Source of the DNA: Perkinsela sp. pyNocScin1
Lineage: Eukaryota; Euglenozoa; Kinetoplastea; Prokinetoplastida; Perkinselidae
NCBI GenBank assembly: GCA_964019655.1
Contig: CAXHTR010000008.1
Coordinates: 744,001-808,000, forward strand
Direction of reading: 5' to 3'
Length of the DNA: 64,000 nucleotides
In this document: piece after piece, positions 36,342 through 47,700 of the stretch
Layout: every line of letters starts with the position of its first letter
How positions within the stretch are numbered: the stretch's first letter is position 1
Notes under the pieces: generated by a model
What the model was told of the DNA's origin: nothing
Seen by the model: only the letters and a program-made list of their open reading frames with translations
The model's database searches: none
Translations under genes and position numbers: made by a program

Positions 36342-36587
36342 CTAGTCGCTCAAAACAGGACCACCTATTTCGAGATCTTTCTGCAGTGCAATGCTATGCA
36401 GCTTTTCAATCTCCTGCTGCATGCGGATATCTTCTGCTGCACACTTTGCATGCACATCGAGGAGTGCTTTCACATCCCTTTGCATATTTTGAAGGCTCTT
36501 CATCAGAATACTTCGCTCCTTGTCATACGTGTGCTTCTCTGGCGAAAGGATAATTTCTATTTCCGCTGCAGCATCAGACTTGTCCAT
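36342..36587 (-). CDS. Possible small coiled-coil protein
   Basis: An 81-residue frame from an ATG at 36587, in array direction. It starts MDKSDAAAEIEIIL and is then a nearly continuous charged helix with heptad-like Leu/Met/Ile spacing (KERSILMKSLQNMQRDVKAL and further). No membrane segment. It sits between BCAT and the repeat-bearing gap. The helical composition is better than chance for an AT-rich spacer, but there is no family match and codon bias is weak. Confidence 0.4.
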   Translation of the reverse strand: MDKSDAAAEIEIILSPEKHTYDKERSILMKSLQNMQRDVKALLDVHAKCAAEDIRMQQEIEKLHSIALQKDLEIGGPVLSD

Positions 36588-36680
36588 TCCAGAATTAATA
36601 AACGAATATATCAACAGAACATGCAGAGAAAACGCTCGAATCAGTACGTTTATCAAATACACAGACGATCTGCACACTCG

Positions 36681-37784
36681 CTACACACTAACTGACCATC
36701 GGCTCTCCTTGCGACCATACTGAATATCCTCAAGGTCTCTCAAAAGCCTAGAAGCAATACTACAGCTATGCGTTGCTATTCGATATACCTTTTTCCCATG
36801 ACGAATGAATGTAATCGGTGTGATAGTCGCCGCTGTGCCGCAACCAAAACACTCCACGAGACGACCAGATTGAATGTCTTTGATCACATCGCGTAAGAGC
36901 AAGGTTTCTTCTTTGACTTGTGTTTTAAACCTTCGGAGAATCGTGATGACCGAGCTTCTGGTCACACCTGGAAGCGTGAGCTCGTCAGCAGGGGCAGTTT
37001 TTACGAGGTGCCTGCCACGCTTGTCACGGAAGACAAAAAAGAGATTCATCGACCCAGCTTCAGTGCACTCCCCGCGGGGGCCGAGCCAGAGCGTTTGGAT
37101 ACAATTTGACCTGTGTGCCTGCTTGAGTGCGAGAATAGTTGGCGCATAGTTGCACGCCAGCTTGTACTGGCCTGTGCCACCTGGCCATGCTCGCACCATT
37201 TTCTCTTCCACAAGCAAACCAGTACCAGCCTTCGGGCGCTGGTAGTAGCCCTGAACAGGCGAGAGCATAATGCAGAACTTGACCTTGCTGGTCGGGCCGA
37301 TGCGCAGCGACGCATCAGTGCTGAACATGAACGGGCGAATATACAGCGCTGCGCCAGCAGTTTTCGGCACGTATGCCGCGCCCTTTCGCACAGCTGCCCG
37401 CACAAGGCCAACAAAGTCTGCTGCCCGGATTTTTGGAAACAGCAGCCTGCCGCAGCTCCTCTGAAACCGCTTGGCATTCGCACTCGGTCGAAAGAGCCGG
37501 ATGCTTCCACTGGGGGTAGTGTATGCTTTCAGGCCCTCGTAGCACGAAAGCGCATAGTGGACGCCAGTGGCGCTATATGGAATTGTGAGCTGCGCTGCTG
37601 TGCGAAGAAAGTACGGCTTTGACCAGCCCTTGGTCTGTGACCAGTCGACGTGAAGCACATGCGGCGTAAAGCTTTCGCCAAATTTTGCTGTTTTCTGGGG
37701 ATCGAGTGCTTTACTCACTGGAAATTTGAGCAGAATTTTCGGCACATGAATTTTTTGTAGGCTTGGCAAGTGTTTTGGTCCCAT
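36681..37784 (-). CDS. Branched-chain amino acid aminotransferase (probably mitochondrial)
   Basis: A 367-residue fold-type IV PLP enzyme that interconverts Leu, Ile and Val with their 2-oxo acids, using 2-oxoglutarate/glutamate. Family blocks in order are YALSCYEGLKAYT, IRLFRPSANAKRF, ALYIRPFMFSTD, the PLP-lysine block GGTGQYKLACNYAP with Lys208, QTLWLGPRGECTEAGSMNLFFV, LTLPGVTRSSV and GCGTAATITPI. All functional residues I can identify are kept. The N-terminus (MGPKHLPSLQKIHVPKILLKF) has basic residues and no acids for 27 residues, so mitochondrial targeting is plausible. Length is usual for eukaryotic BCATs. Confidence 0.93.
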   Translation of the reverse strand: MGPKHLPSLQKIHVPKILLKFPVSKALDPQKTAKFGESFTPHVLHVDWSQTKGWSKPYFLRTAAQLTIPYSATGVHYALSCYEGLKAYTTPSGSIRLFRPSANAKRFQRSCGRLLFPKIRAADFVGLVRAAVRKGAAYVPKTAGAALYIRPFMFSTDASLRIGPTSKVKFCIMLSPVQGYYQRPKAGTGLLVEEKMVRAWPGGTGQYKLACNYAPTILALKQAHRSNCIQTLWLGPRGECTEAGSMNLFFVFRDKRGRHLVKTAPADELTLPGVTRSSVITILRRFKTQVKEETLLLRDVIKDIQSGRLVECFGCGTAATITPITFIRHGKKVYRIATHSCSIASRLLRDLEDIQYGRKESRWSVSV

Positions 37785-37891
37785 AGTGAGAAGTTTACTT
37801 CATTAAAGCTTAAATTTTGAAAAGAGCCTTTCACATAGTATTGAATAGTCCAACTGCTCGACAAACACATCAGTCATAATAACTCAATCTA

Positions 37892-40756
37892 TTACGCGTT
37901 CATGATATTATTTTTCTCGAGGAAGTCCCAGACAGCAGCCCTTGCCTCGTGCGGGATGTCCAGGCGCCGCACCATCTGCACCTCCTGCATGATATAGCGC
38001 TCTGCCTCGTTGACTTCCGTAAACAGCGAGCGAACGTTGCTGTACAGCGGGAGCACGACATTGCGGCAGCTCGCATTTTCCGCGTTCAATGCGAGATAGG
38101 TCGTCAGAACATAAAGCCGGCGCTGAATCTCGAGCGCCTTGGCTGCACCGCTGAGCTCGCCGAGCTTCGATGCCTCCAGCTTTTTGAAGTCTTCGATCGT
38201 GTGGTCAAATCCCTCGACGCTCGCCTTGTCACTCTCCAAAACCGCTTCGAGCTGCTTTGGGCGCTTCAGCAGGTCCAGCGTGCGCAGGAGAAAGCCGCTC
38301 TGATCGTGCTGGCGGAGTTTCTTGTTGACGTGGGCGATGAACACCGCAATGTTCTCAGCGTCGTCCTTCTCAATGAGATCGCTGAGCGCCTGCTCGAGGC
38401 AGTCCGCCGATGTGACGGCCTCGGTTTTGAGGCACGCGCACAGGATGTCCATCCACGACTCCCAGAGCTTCGGCTGGTCCATCATGGCCTCATTCTCGAC
38501 CCAGTCGCGGACGCAGCGCAGGCACGTCGCGTCGATATCACGCGTCGCGAGAACGTCTCCCTTGAGGAGGGCCGGCATGAGCTCGTGCAGGGCCGCGCGC
38601 TCCTCATGGAACCGGACGCCGAGGAGGTAATTGAACATTTCCTCCAAAAAGGCCCGACGCGAGTCGGCGGTGTACTTCTGGAGCGTCTCGACGATGGTCT
38701 CGACCTGCTCCTTGATGAACTCGGGCATGACCTCGTGCCACTTCTTGCGGTCACTGATGCGCTTGGCCGTGGTGGGCGTCACGGGCGTTGTCGGTGTGGT
38801 CGGCTGCGCGCTTTCGCTGTTCCGCGCGCTGCTCTTCGACTTCTGGCTGCTGGCGGATGACCGGTTCATCACTTTTACGGGTTTCGCGGGCTGCGCAGGC
38901 GGCTGCGGCGACGCTTTGGCCAAAAACTGCTTCGCCCGGCTCTTGAGCTCGAGCGGGGTCTCCGGCACGGGGCGCGACGTGTCCCAGTTGTTCGCGCGGA
39001 GATCAATGAGATTCTGGATCTTAAAGCGGACGCGGGGCGTCGGGTACACCTTGGCGAGCTTCGCGAACGACTCAAAGTACGTCTCCATGAACGGCTTGCC
39101 CTCGACGTTGTTGGGCTCCTCGAGGGAGCTGCCGATGCTTGTGAGGAGCTCGCAGCACATCTCGAGCGCCTCGTCGGAGAGCTTGTTCTTGTCGCACTCA
39201 AAGATAGTGTCATAAATCACGCGATGCATAACGCGCTTCGTGATAAGCTTTTCTTTATATAACTCACCGATGAACCGCATGTTGTTGAAAATCTGCTTGC
39301 GAAGCAGCGGCAGGCTGCGCTCCTGCTGGTCCTCGGGGAGCTGCGAGATTTCTTCTTGGAGGCGTCGGCCGCTCTCGAAGCGCGTCTGGCAGTGGGCGAG
39401 GAGCTGGCGGCGGAAGGCCTTGCTGAAAGCGGTCTGCTCGCTCTCGCCCTCGGCGTTCGTGGTGGTGCCCCAGCGGTTGCGGATGTCGCGGAAGAGGCTC
39501 GCGTACACGCTCGCCCACGCGGGCTCGTTGATCGCCTTGTCGAAGAACATGCCGATGATGTCCTCCATGAGCTGCTGCTCGGCGCAGAGCTCTGGGAAGT
39601 CGATGTCCATGACTATCTGCGAGAGCTGCTCGTAGTTCGACGTCGTGATCTTGTTCAGCGCGCCCTGGATAGCCTTCTTCGTCTTCGCGACGTGGTCGAG
39701 CGAGTCGCTGCGCGTCGCAGTGAACGGGTTCTCGGCCTGGTTCGAGAACTGCTGGCGTGGCTTGAAGGCCTGGGTGACGTTGGAGCCGAAGAGCGACTGG
39801 CGCGTCTCGACCTCGGGCTGGAAGTACGCGATCTTGTTGGCGTCAGCGCCGCGGTTCTCGTCCGAGTTGCGCTCCTCAATCTCGCTGCGGACCGCCAGAA
39901 TGTCCTTGGCGATGAGCTTGAGGTCAACTTTGCCAAAGCGGTAGGAGAGCATCAGCTCGTACGTCAGAGTCTTGTCTTCTGCCTCTTCTGCCTTCTTCTC
40001 TTCAGTGCTGTCAGCAGCCGGTGGCTCAACTTCGGGTGTCGGGCTCGCTACCACAGGGGACTGCTCGGCTTCTTTGACTGGAGTGTCGGTGCTCGCTGGC
40101 TCGTCATCGGCGCCCTCCACCTCCTTGTCTTCCTCAGATTTTTGCTCCTTCCATGACGAGAGGTTCATCGTGCTGCCGCTGTCATCCTCAATGACAATTT
40201 TGACCTTTGGCGCCTGTGGCACTGCGTGCGGGACGGGCGCGGGCATCGGCCGGCTGGGCGGCATGCCGTACTGGACAAAGCCCCCGAAGGGGTCCATCAT
40301 CATCTGCGGGTGCATCGGGTGTGGCATGCCGGGAACGAAGTGGCCGTACATCGGCGGGCGCGGGTACTGCTGGCCCTGCTCGTCGCCGACCGGCGTGCCG
40401 CGCTCGGACGAGGCAGACCGCGCCTTCTGCTGGTCTTCATCGTCTGTGCGATTCGGCGCACCGCTGTTCTTACGATACGCCGGCTGGTGAACGCCGGAAA
40501 ATGATGTCACAGATGTGTTGAGCGGCGTCGTTGGGCTCCCGACATCGACAGAGTGCTCCATGGAACGGCTGGAGTACTGCCGGCCATCCCCACGGTTTCC
40601 CGTGCGGGGGCCTCGGGGCCTGTCCGAGTCAGGTCCCGCGCCCTCACCACGCCCGCGCGAGCTCGGTGTCTTCTCGCGCTTTGGTTCGACGGGCTTGGTG
40701 CTCGTAAAATTCATACTACTGGTAATGTTTTTACCCTTTTCAGCTCGTGAGCTCAT
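37892..40756 (-). CDS. Translation initiation factor eIF4G
   Basis: There are 954 residues from the ATG at 40756. The N-terminal 250 residues are Gly/Pro/Met-rich and disordered, with a run of Pro/His/Met near 135-180. An acidic and Ala-rich stretch leads to TYELMLSYRFG near 265, which sits where the eIF4E-binding site should be but does not keep the canonical Tyr-x4-Leu-Phi spacing. A MIF4G domain spans about 350-580 (KKAIQGALNKITTSNYEQL, LMEDIIGMFFDKAINEP) and should bind eIF4A. After a Ser/Thr/Pro linker, an MA3-type helical domain starts near 670 and the chain ends in more helices that may be W2-like. It is the scaffold of the cap-binding complex. Confidence 0.9.
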   Translation of the reverse strand: MSSRAEKGKNITSSMNFTSTKPVEPKREKTPSSRGRGEGAGPDSDRPRGPRTGNRGDGRQYSSRSMEHSVDVGSPTTPLNTSVTSFSGVHQPAYRKNSGAPNRTDDEDQQKARSASSERGTPVGDEQGQQYPRPPMYGHFVPGMPHPMHPQMMMDPFGGFVQYGMPPSRPMPAPVPHAVPQAPKVKIVIEDDSGSTMNLSSWKEQKSEEDKEVEGADDEPASTDTPVKEAEQSPVVASPTPEVEPPAADSTEEKKAEEAEDKTLTYELMLSYRFGKVDLKLIAKDILAVRSEIEERNSDENRGADANKIAYFQPEVETRQSLFGSNVTQAFKPRQQFSNQAENPFTATRSDSLDHVAKTKKAIQGALNKITTSNYEQLSQIVMDIDFPELCAEQQLMEDIIGMFFDKAINEPAWASVYASLFRDIRNRWGTTTNAEGESEQTAFSKAFRRQLLAHCQTRFESGRRLQEEISQLPEDQQERSLPLLRKQIFNNMRFIGELYKEKLITKRVMHRVIYDTIFECDKNKLSDEALEMCCELLTSIGSSLEEPNNVEGKPFMETYFESFAKLAKVYPTPRVRFKIQNLIDLRANNWDTSRPVPETPLELKSRAKQFLAKASPQPPAQPAKPVKVMNRSSASSQKSKSSARNSESAQPTTPTTPVTPTTAKRISDRKKWHEVMPEFIKEQVETIVETLQKYTADSRRAFLEEMFNYLLGVRFHEERAALHELMPALLKGDVLATRDIDATCLRCVRDWVENEAMMDQPKLWESWMDILCACLKTEAVTSADCLEQALSDLIEKDDAENIAVFIAHVNKKLRQHDQSGFLLRTLDLLKRPKQLEAVLESDKASVEGFDHTIEDFKKLEASKLGELSGAAKALEIQRRLYVLTTYLALNAENASCRNVVLPLYSNVRSLFTEVNEAERYIMQEVQMVRRLDIPHEARAAVWDFLEKNNIMNA

Positions 40757-40859
40757 TTGATAAAATAGCAAATTCTAAATAATAAGGGGAAAGTCGTATC
40801 ATCTCGAGCAAATTAACAAAAAGGTTTCGAGCTTGCATTCACATCACTTCTACAAAAAT

Positions 40860-43370
40860 CTATTCGCATTGCGTGAGGTCGAAGGGCTGGAACTTGACGC
40901 CGTCGCCGTAGTAAAATTTGTTCTGGAACTCGACCCAGTGCAGCCGAAGCGTGTGCAGGAACGCCGAGAGACTTTCCATCAAGAGGAGGACGAAGATCGT
41001 TGCCAGCAGCCATATCGCAACACCAATGAAAATCACGATGCTGCTGCCTCGGTCGGCTGACATGGCCGCCATGAGCGCAAAGTTCCAGAACACGTCACTG
41101 AGCTGCGCGTGCGCGAGCGACAGCGCCCAGAGACGGAGGTAGGACGCCGTGTTCGACACAGCGCCGAGAACGAACTCGATGGTGTGGATGATCTGATGGA
41201 TTGTTATGTCGCTGAGGTCAATGTCCGAGCCGTCGTCAATCTGCTGGTGGCGCCCATCGTGTGCACTGCCTGTGGACCCCGTCTCGCTGTCGTATACGTC
41301 CCGGTGCGAGGCGCACTGGCTGTACAGGCCCCGCTCGATGATGGGCAGCTGCTTGAGCTGGCTCTGGTGGAACGCCAGCCGCGCCTTGCGCTTCTTGTCC
41401 CGCCACGCGAGATACGGAATGGGAATGAGCAGCAGCGGTATCATCGCGAAAGCGACGAGGAGCAGCACCACCTGGACGTACGCCTGGCCCCTGTACAGCG
41501 GCTGGGTCACTGTGCCTGGCGCGAGAAAAAAGTTCGTCATGGTCTCCAGCAGCGACGGGGCGTCGTTCGTGAACTCGAAAGGCGTGCACCACTTGACGAC
41601 AATGAGGAGGGCCATGTAGCCGAAGGTGCACAGCAGGAAGACGAGCTCAGGGACGAACTGGAAGCACACGCGGCGCCAGTCGTTGAAGTGGATGTGGTTC
41701 ACGAGGGAGAGGCCTATGCCAGCGATCATCTGGACGATGCCGATGACGATCGCGCACTTCATTTTTATCGAGTTGTAGAACTCGAGCTTGTTTTCCGTTT
41801 CCGCCCACGCCGCATCGATGCCGAACGGCGTGACGTTCTGGGGCGCCGTATTGAGGCCTGCGCCGACCCCAGATGGGCTGAGCGGGGTCATTTCCTTGCC
41901 AGCGGCGGCCTTCATGCTGCCCCAGACGTACCCGCTCGGGAAGAAGTCAGTGGATATGCCGAACATGTCGTTGTACAGCAGGCCGATGTAGGTCGAGAAG
42001 AGGCCCATGAGCAGAATGAGGTACCTGCCCTGGAAAATCGTCGTAAATATCTCGTTGTTGCTCCCCGCGAGCTTCGTCTCGAGCGCTATCATGGCGACGG
42101 CCGCGACGGTCATGATGGCCCCGTGCCCGACGTCGCCGTACATGATGCCGAAGAGGTACGGGAAGGTCATGGCGGAGAAGACCGCTGGGTTAACCTCGCC
42201 GTACCGGGCTACGCCGTAGCTCTCGACGATGTCCTGGAACACCTGGGTGAACTTGTTCGTTCGGTAGTGCGTTGGCGGGGTGCTTGATTTATCGGTGGAG
42301 CGCACCGGCTGGTCTGCGATGGGTGTTAGGACAGAGCTGATCTGCGCGTTGGTGTGCATATCGGCCTGCTGCAGCGTCTTCTCGACGAGCTTGACGGCGT
42401 GCTCGGGGACCCACGTGTCGGCCACCGCTATCATGCCGTTCATCTCAATGCGGTTCAGGGCGTCAAAGACGCCCTTTTCAGCGCGCACGAAGCTCGCCCA
42501 GCCTGCGATATCGGCAGAGATGCCGACGAGAATATCGTGCCGGGCGGCCTGCGTTTTCTCAATGGCCAGGGAAATCTCGTCGCACTGGGCTTGGACTTCG
42601 GGGAGGACCTGGTCCGCATCGAGCTCTGCGTATGGGTAGATGCTGGCACCGAGGGACTCACAGACCTTCGTCATCTTGGGGACGAACGACCGGGCAGCGA
42701 AAAAGATGGCGAAGACGCTCTTTGTGACGTATGCGCTGCTTGCCTCGTCGTAGAAGGGGTCGCTGATGGCGTCTGTGCGGATGTACGAGTTTCCGCGTGT
42801 CATTTTGTACGTCAGCTTTTCGAGCATGTAGACTTGGCTCTGCGGGATGACACCGACAATGAGGCACAGCGCTGTCTCGAGCGAGGCGACCTGCGCACGG
42901 TCAGTGACCGCGTAGGACTCACCAAAGTAGAAGCGGCGGTCTCGCGAAAAGACTTCCTTCATTTGGCGGTGCTTGTTCATTTCAGTCACCATGAGGCTAT
43001 TTTTACTCGATAAGTCGCGAAGTTCACTCTCTGTGCGTTCGAGCTGAATTTCGAGTGCTTCGAGCGCGCCCTTGCGCAGCTGCGTCGCCTGTATTGCTTT
43101 CGCACTTGGTGGGTTGTGCGGATCAAGCGGGATATTTAAAGTCTCTATCTGTGCACGGAAGTAGTCGAGGCGGTGCTCGAGGTCGCTGCACCGCTTCACG
43201 TGCGGCGTGTACGCCCGCTGTAGCAGTGGGACGGATTTGTTCATGTCGTTAAACTGAACGACACCGGTGTGGCCGATCAGGACCATTGTGTCATGCACGT
43301 CTTCACGCTGCATCTGGAGCCGCATGTGGATCATTGGCTCGGAGCGCCAAAGTGACTGTTGCTCTACCAT
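40860..43370 (-). CDS. V-type proton ATPase subunit a
   Basis: An 836-residue protein, the normal length for the Vph1/Stv1/ATP6V0A family. The cytoplasmic N-terminal half (about 1-390) is the helical stalk-binding region, beginning LWRSEPMIHMRLQMQRED as usual. The membrane half starts with the hallmark FPYLFGIMYGDVGHGAIM. The essential buried arginine lies in SYLRLWALSLAHAQLSDVF (about residue 745), which pairs with the c-ring glutamates in proton transfer. Eight or so hydrophobic segments are visible. The short cytoplasmic loop after IPYLAWRDKKRKARL is Ser/Asp-rich. It acidifies vacuoles, lysosomes or endosomes. Confidence 0.96.
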   Translation of the reverse strand: MVEQQSLWRSEPMIHMRLQMQREDVHDTMVLIGHTGVVQFNDMNKSVPLLQRAYTPHVKRCSDLEHRLDYFRAQIETLNIPLDPHNPPSAKAIQATQLRKGALEALEIQLERTESELRDLSSKNSLMVTEMNKHRQMKEVFSRDRRFYFGESYAVTDRAQVASLETALCLIVGVIPQSQVYMLEKLTYKMTRGNSYIRTDAISDPFYDEASSAYVTKSVFAIFFAARSFVPKMTKVCESLGASIYPYAELDADQVLPEVQAQCDEISLAIEKTQAARHDILVGISADIAGWASFVRAEKGVFDALNRIEMNGMIAVADTWVPEHAVKLVEKTLQQADMHTNAQISSVLTPIADQPVRSTDKSSTPPTHYRTNKFTQVFQDIVESYGVARYGEVNPAVFSAMTFPYLFGIMYGDVGHGAIMTVAAVAMIALETKLAGSNNEIFTTIFQGRYLILLMGLFSTYIGLLYNDMFGISTDFFPSGYVWGSMKAAAGKEMTPLSPSGVGAGLNTAPQNVTPFGIDAAWAETENKLEFYNSIKMKCAIVIGIVQMIAGIGLSLVNHIHFNDWRRVCFQFVPELVFLLCTFGYMALLIVVKWCTPFEFTNDAPSLLETMTNFFLAPGTVTQPLYRGQAYVQVVLLLVAFAMIPLLLIPIPYLAWRDKKRKARLAFHQSQLKQLPIIERGLYSQCASHRDVYDSETGSTGSAHDGRHQQIDDGSDIDLSDITIHQIIHTIEFVLGAVSNTASYLRLWALSLAHAQLSDVFWNFALMAAMSADRGSSIVIFIGVAIWLLATIFVLLLMESLSAFLHTLRLHWVEFQNKFYYGDGVKFQPFDLTQCE

Positions 43371-43450
43371 TAGAATTTAAAGTAAAAAATTGGCAATGAA
43401 GGCAACACTCGTGCCCTTTCCTTGAAAACAATCAAAAAACTGGTGACTCA

Positions 43451-44626
43451 TCACACACCAAGGAGCTTCGACAGCTTCCGCAGCTTCGCCTCCACAGCAC
43501 TGCCCTGCTTCATTATTTTTGCATAGAGATCAGATGCATCGTCCTTCTCCTGTGCGAGGACCTGGTCGGTGCGGCGATCGATACGACAGAAAATTCTGTC
43601 TTCTGAGGTGTGCTTGAAAAGCTTAGCCTCAAGGCTCTCTGGGCTGAGGCCGAACGAGGCGGCCATGGAAGTAAGCCGAACGCTCTGGTACGCCTCCAGG
43701 AACTGATTCAGTGCCCGGATCTCAATCTCTTCTGTAATGAAAGGCACTGCGTGTGCGATGAAGGCATTCATCGAGAGCTCGTCAGCGACGATGAGCAGCG
43801 CGCTAAAAATGTGGGTATACATGCACTCGTGGAAGGCCCGAAGCAGCCGGTTCGCGCTCGGGATCTGCTGGAGCATGGCGGTTATCTCGCTGTTCTGAAT
43901 GACCTGCTTTTTGAGCGTGGGCCTGTCGAGCGTCACCAGCGCAAACACAACAGTGATCGAAATGAATGCTTTGTACGACATGAGCTCAGCGCTCCGGAAG
44001 GTCGCGACAGAGGCCAAGAGCGACTGCACAGCCCTGCTGTACTGCCCGGCGCGAATCAGGTTCAGCCCTTCGTAGACGCGAAGCCGGTTGCGCTGCTCCC
44101 AGTCGGTGTAATTCTCGAGAATTTGTGTGGCCTTGTCGATGAACTCTGAGATTATCGCTGCCTTCGCAAAGATAAACCCATAGCGCGCGCACAGGAAACA
44201 AATTTCGACCTTGAAAGCACCCCGGTGGTTCTCGCCGAGAAGCTTTTGTGCCATTTCGACCGCCTCGTCCGTGTTCATGTCATTGAACAGCGTTCTGAGA
44301 TTCGCAAGCGCCTTTTCCTCTACCTCAGCGTCATCGATCTTGACAGATGACTCCTCGCCGTCAACTTGCATATTTTCATTCACAGGGGCGTCTTCGAACT
44401 GCAGATCAGCCTCGATATTAGCCTTCGCGCAAAAGGATGCGTACCATTTACGCATATTAAGCTTCACAGCGATAGATTGGATTTTTTCTATCAGACTGGA
44501 CTTCTCAGCTTCAACGCTCGTCGCAAAGTAAATAAAGACACTCTGATGCAAGTCGATAATTGGATCGATTTCTTCTGTGACATTTTGCAACTTCACCTCT
44601 GTGTTCTCGCTCTCTGGTGCGGACAT
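43451..44626 (-). CDS. RPN7: 26S proteasome regulatory subunit Rpn7 (PSMD6)
   Basis: A 391-residue PCI-domain protein, close to the 389 residues of human PSMD6. The helical-repeat part includes HRGAFKVEICFLCARYGFIF and DWEQRNRLRVYEGLNLIRAGQY. The region SYKAFISITVVFALVTLDRPTLKKQVIQNSEI matches the Rpn7-specific block (usually ALVSLDRVDLKxKVIxxPEV), followed by a PCI winged helix with RLTSMAASFGLSPESLE. Rpn7 is a lid scaffold subunit. The first 60 residues are divergent and acidic. An upstream pyrimidine tract of more than 20 bases runs to the ATG without an AG. Confidence 0.9.
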   Translation of the reverse strand: MSAPESENTEVKLQNVTEEIDPIIDLHQSVFIYFATSVEAEKSSLIEKIQSIAVKLNMRKWYASFCAKANIEADLQFEDAPVNENMQVDGEESSVKIDDAEVEEKALANLRTLFNDMNTDEAVEMAQKLLGENHRGAFKVEICFLCARYGFIFAKAAIISEFIDKATQILENYTDWEQRNRLRVYEGLNLIRAGQYSRAVQSLLASVATFRSAELMSYKAFISITVVFALVTLDRPTLKKQVIQNSEITAMLQQIPSANRLLRAFHECMYTHIFSALLIVADELSMNAFIAHAVPFITEEIEIRALNQFLEAYQSVRLTSMAASFGLSPESLEAKLFKHTSEDRIFCRIDRRTDQVLAQEKDDASDLYAKIMKQGSAVEAKLRKLSKLLGV

Positions 44627-44703
44627 GAGTAGTTGAGAGATAAAGCAAAAGAAAGAAATTCGAACTCAACTGCTTCTTAACTTCAAAAGCTTGGGCTGCA
44701 CGG

Positions 44704-47700
44704 CTAAATTCGGTTCAAAATTTTCGCCTCGTACATTCGCTTCAAATAGTAAATCTTGACAAATCCCTGTGTTGCCACGATAAATCTCGTCGACTGGGCC
44801 CCATTTTTCTTACGCATTCGTCTTTGGTACTCAATTTTTTCATCTTTTACTTCTGAATCGTCAAAATTTGTTTGGCCCTCCATGACACTGTCAAGGAAGC
44901 GGAATAGCATATTCTTGTATGCCTCAGGCTGGAAAACAAAAATGTTCTCCCAAGTAGCGAAAAGCTTCTTGTGGCGCGTCTGGAACGCCCGCAGAAACTC
45001 CCGCGCGGCGACGATAGCTACGATCGGGTGCATGTCCTCCATGAGGGAAAGCCACACCGACGACTCAATGCCCTGCGACGCCTCTGGGTGGCATATCACA
45101 AGAACGAGGAAAGCGTAGCGATGAAGCTGGATGTCATCGTGATCATCGACTTCCATGGTGTTCTCAGCAGCGTGCTGTTGCGACTGCAGTGAAAGTGTCC
45201 GGAAAATCGTGAAGAGAATGGGTAAGCTCACCTTCGCCAAGAGAGTTCGGTCAACTATAAAGTCGTTTGCGCAGAACTGCTCGATCAGCCCAATAAGGTT
45301 CAGATCCACATTTCGAAGGCTATGCCCGAAAGCCCCTGTAACAGTTCGAGGAGTCTTTGCGTTGCATTGCGGCGTCGGATATCCAATTTCACGCAGTATC
45401 AGGCTCGCCACTTCAAACATGAGCTTCATGTCCATTTCAGCAGAGTGAACATGGAAGTAATACGCCAGATTCACATTGAGGAGCACAAGTATTCTATCGT
45501 GGTGGCCTCGCCCATCCTCCTGCATGCACGAGAACAGCCGCCGCATTGTCTGAAAGTAAATTGAGCGAACGCCGGGGTACGCAGAGGTGCAGACCGAGTG
45601 CATCATGTCGTGAATTACTCGGAGATGGTCCGCGATCGGATCGACTCGGTCGAAGAAGACATCCGCCAAGGCGCTTGTTTTCAGCGTGCGCAGGCCGCCG
45701 TCACTCATAATGATAAGAACGCTCTTGCTGTCGAGGCGCTGTGGCAATATGTTAACGACACACCCAGCAGCGCTCGCGCACCGCCTTGCAAACGCGCATA
45801 TGTGGTCACCGAGCAGCGACGCGCCCAGGCCACGCATTTCGGTTTGGTCACTATTTATTAAGTAAAGAATGACCGAGGCCACGTGCTTTGTGCTATTCGC
45901 ATGCACTTGAAGCGTCCCGTAGCTCTGCATAAGCTCTTTTGCCATTCCTTGGCGCTTGACCTGACAAGATGCGATGCACTGCACAAAGGCACGCATGTGG
46001 TTCTCGAGGTTCTTTGATAGCAAGCCTGTTTGCCGATAGCAAAAGGACTTGAGGAGTGCAAGGGCACTGTTTGAAGGGTGTGCGAGCAGTGAATGTGTAT
46101 GGAGCGGCACTTGAGCTCTGACAAAAAGCTCGAGCAAAAGACCGGCGTTATGGTTGTGAATAGTCGTATACAGTGCCTTTCGCCTCACACAGTAGCCATC
46201 AGCGCCTTCGAAGCGCGCGTGCTTCGTAAATGCCCAGAAAAGCTTACTGAATAGAGCAGCCGAGTGATCTGGCCGATTGCACCTCATGTAGGCCTTCAGG
46301 AGGAATTCCACGGGCAATTCTGATGAGTTTTCTAGTAAGCTTTGGTCAGCAGAGCTGGATAGCAGCCAGTCAATGACTGAGGTGTTGTGCCGACTGTGGA
46401 CACTTGCATCTTCAAACATGCTGGAAAGGATCTGCGGATGGAGTGAAGCACCTTTAGGGAAGAAAACTAGAACAAACTTCCACGCGGCGTACCACAGAGA
46501 GTAGTACCGCCGGCGGTTGACAGCCATCATCCAGAGCACGCTGAGCCCGACACTAAGAATTCCCCGCGACACGCATTGCGCACGCAGATTTCGACGAATG
46601 GAAACGGCCAAGCTGATGTTCAATAAGATGTCAAAAATGGTGTGGCATCGACTGATTTGGGCACTGCTCAGAACCATCTCGAGGTGGGCGGATAGCTTGG
46701 ACATGAAGTGTGTGACTACGAGGTGGTCGTGTGCACAATCTTCCAAAGCGTTAATGAAAGATCGGACATATGCCACGCTAATCTCGCTAGCCTTGGCACT
46801 CTCGCTCTCCTCCATAAGCTGAACGATAAGCGACTGCAGCACGATCTCGTAGTGGGCCCGCTGCTGGTAGTGGTTTGTTGTGATAGTCTGGTCGTAGGAA
46901 ATGCGGACTGGCTTCGTCGGGCTTTTCTTTGCCAAATGATTGCCGGGACGAAAGGCAGAGAATAAGCCTGGATGTAGCCTGTTTATAATTCGTGACCCAA
47001 TCGTATTTGTCACGACATCACGCTCAAAGGTCTGGCACTTCGTAAAGAAGCTCGAGGATGTCGACAGTGGGGTGCTGCTGCTCTCCTTTTTTGCTGAAAA
47101 ATCACTTCCAATGTGTGGGATAGCGCACCTTCGAAATCCTTTCGATTCTGTCATGCGCTGCATATTCTGCAGAATGCATTCTTCTGGAGAGTCAGCATCA
47201 GCGCTCACTGGACGATTCAATTCTCGGACAAGTGTGGCTTTATCGAATGCGCAGGCCTCATTTTCTGAAAGAGCGCGTGAGCCCTCTACTGTCGTGAGTA
47301 AGGGGACAATCATCCGCCGCACGCGAAATATTTCAAAGTACACAACTCGAAGCCCAGGCATGCCCGAGTACGCTGCACAGCTCTTCTGCGCGGCTCTTCG
47401 GAAGAGCATCAGCTTCTGAAATCCCGTGGCAATTATTCGCAGGTATTGCTGCATGCGGTCGCACCAGCACAGTGCCTGCAGCAAGACTGCCCGCGATGGG
47501 CTGACGTACTGGAGAATGAGCGAGACCGTTCCCACGTACGCGTGCATGCTGCACATAATCCGCTGAATGAACATGGGCTCGCCCTGGGTGAAGGACTGCA
47601 TGGCTTCCGAAGTGCACCGAATCAGGTGCGCGATGGACTGCGACTCCTGCCAGGGCGTGGCCTTGCAGACGCCCGATGCGCTCTCGAGGTGAATCGTTGT

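Noticed and set aside
41109-42287. 392-codon plus-strand frame opposite V-ATPase a
   Set aside because: Antisense shadow, with no motif, opposite a firmly identified gene.
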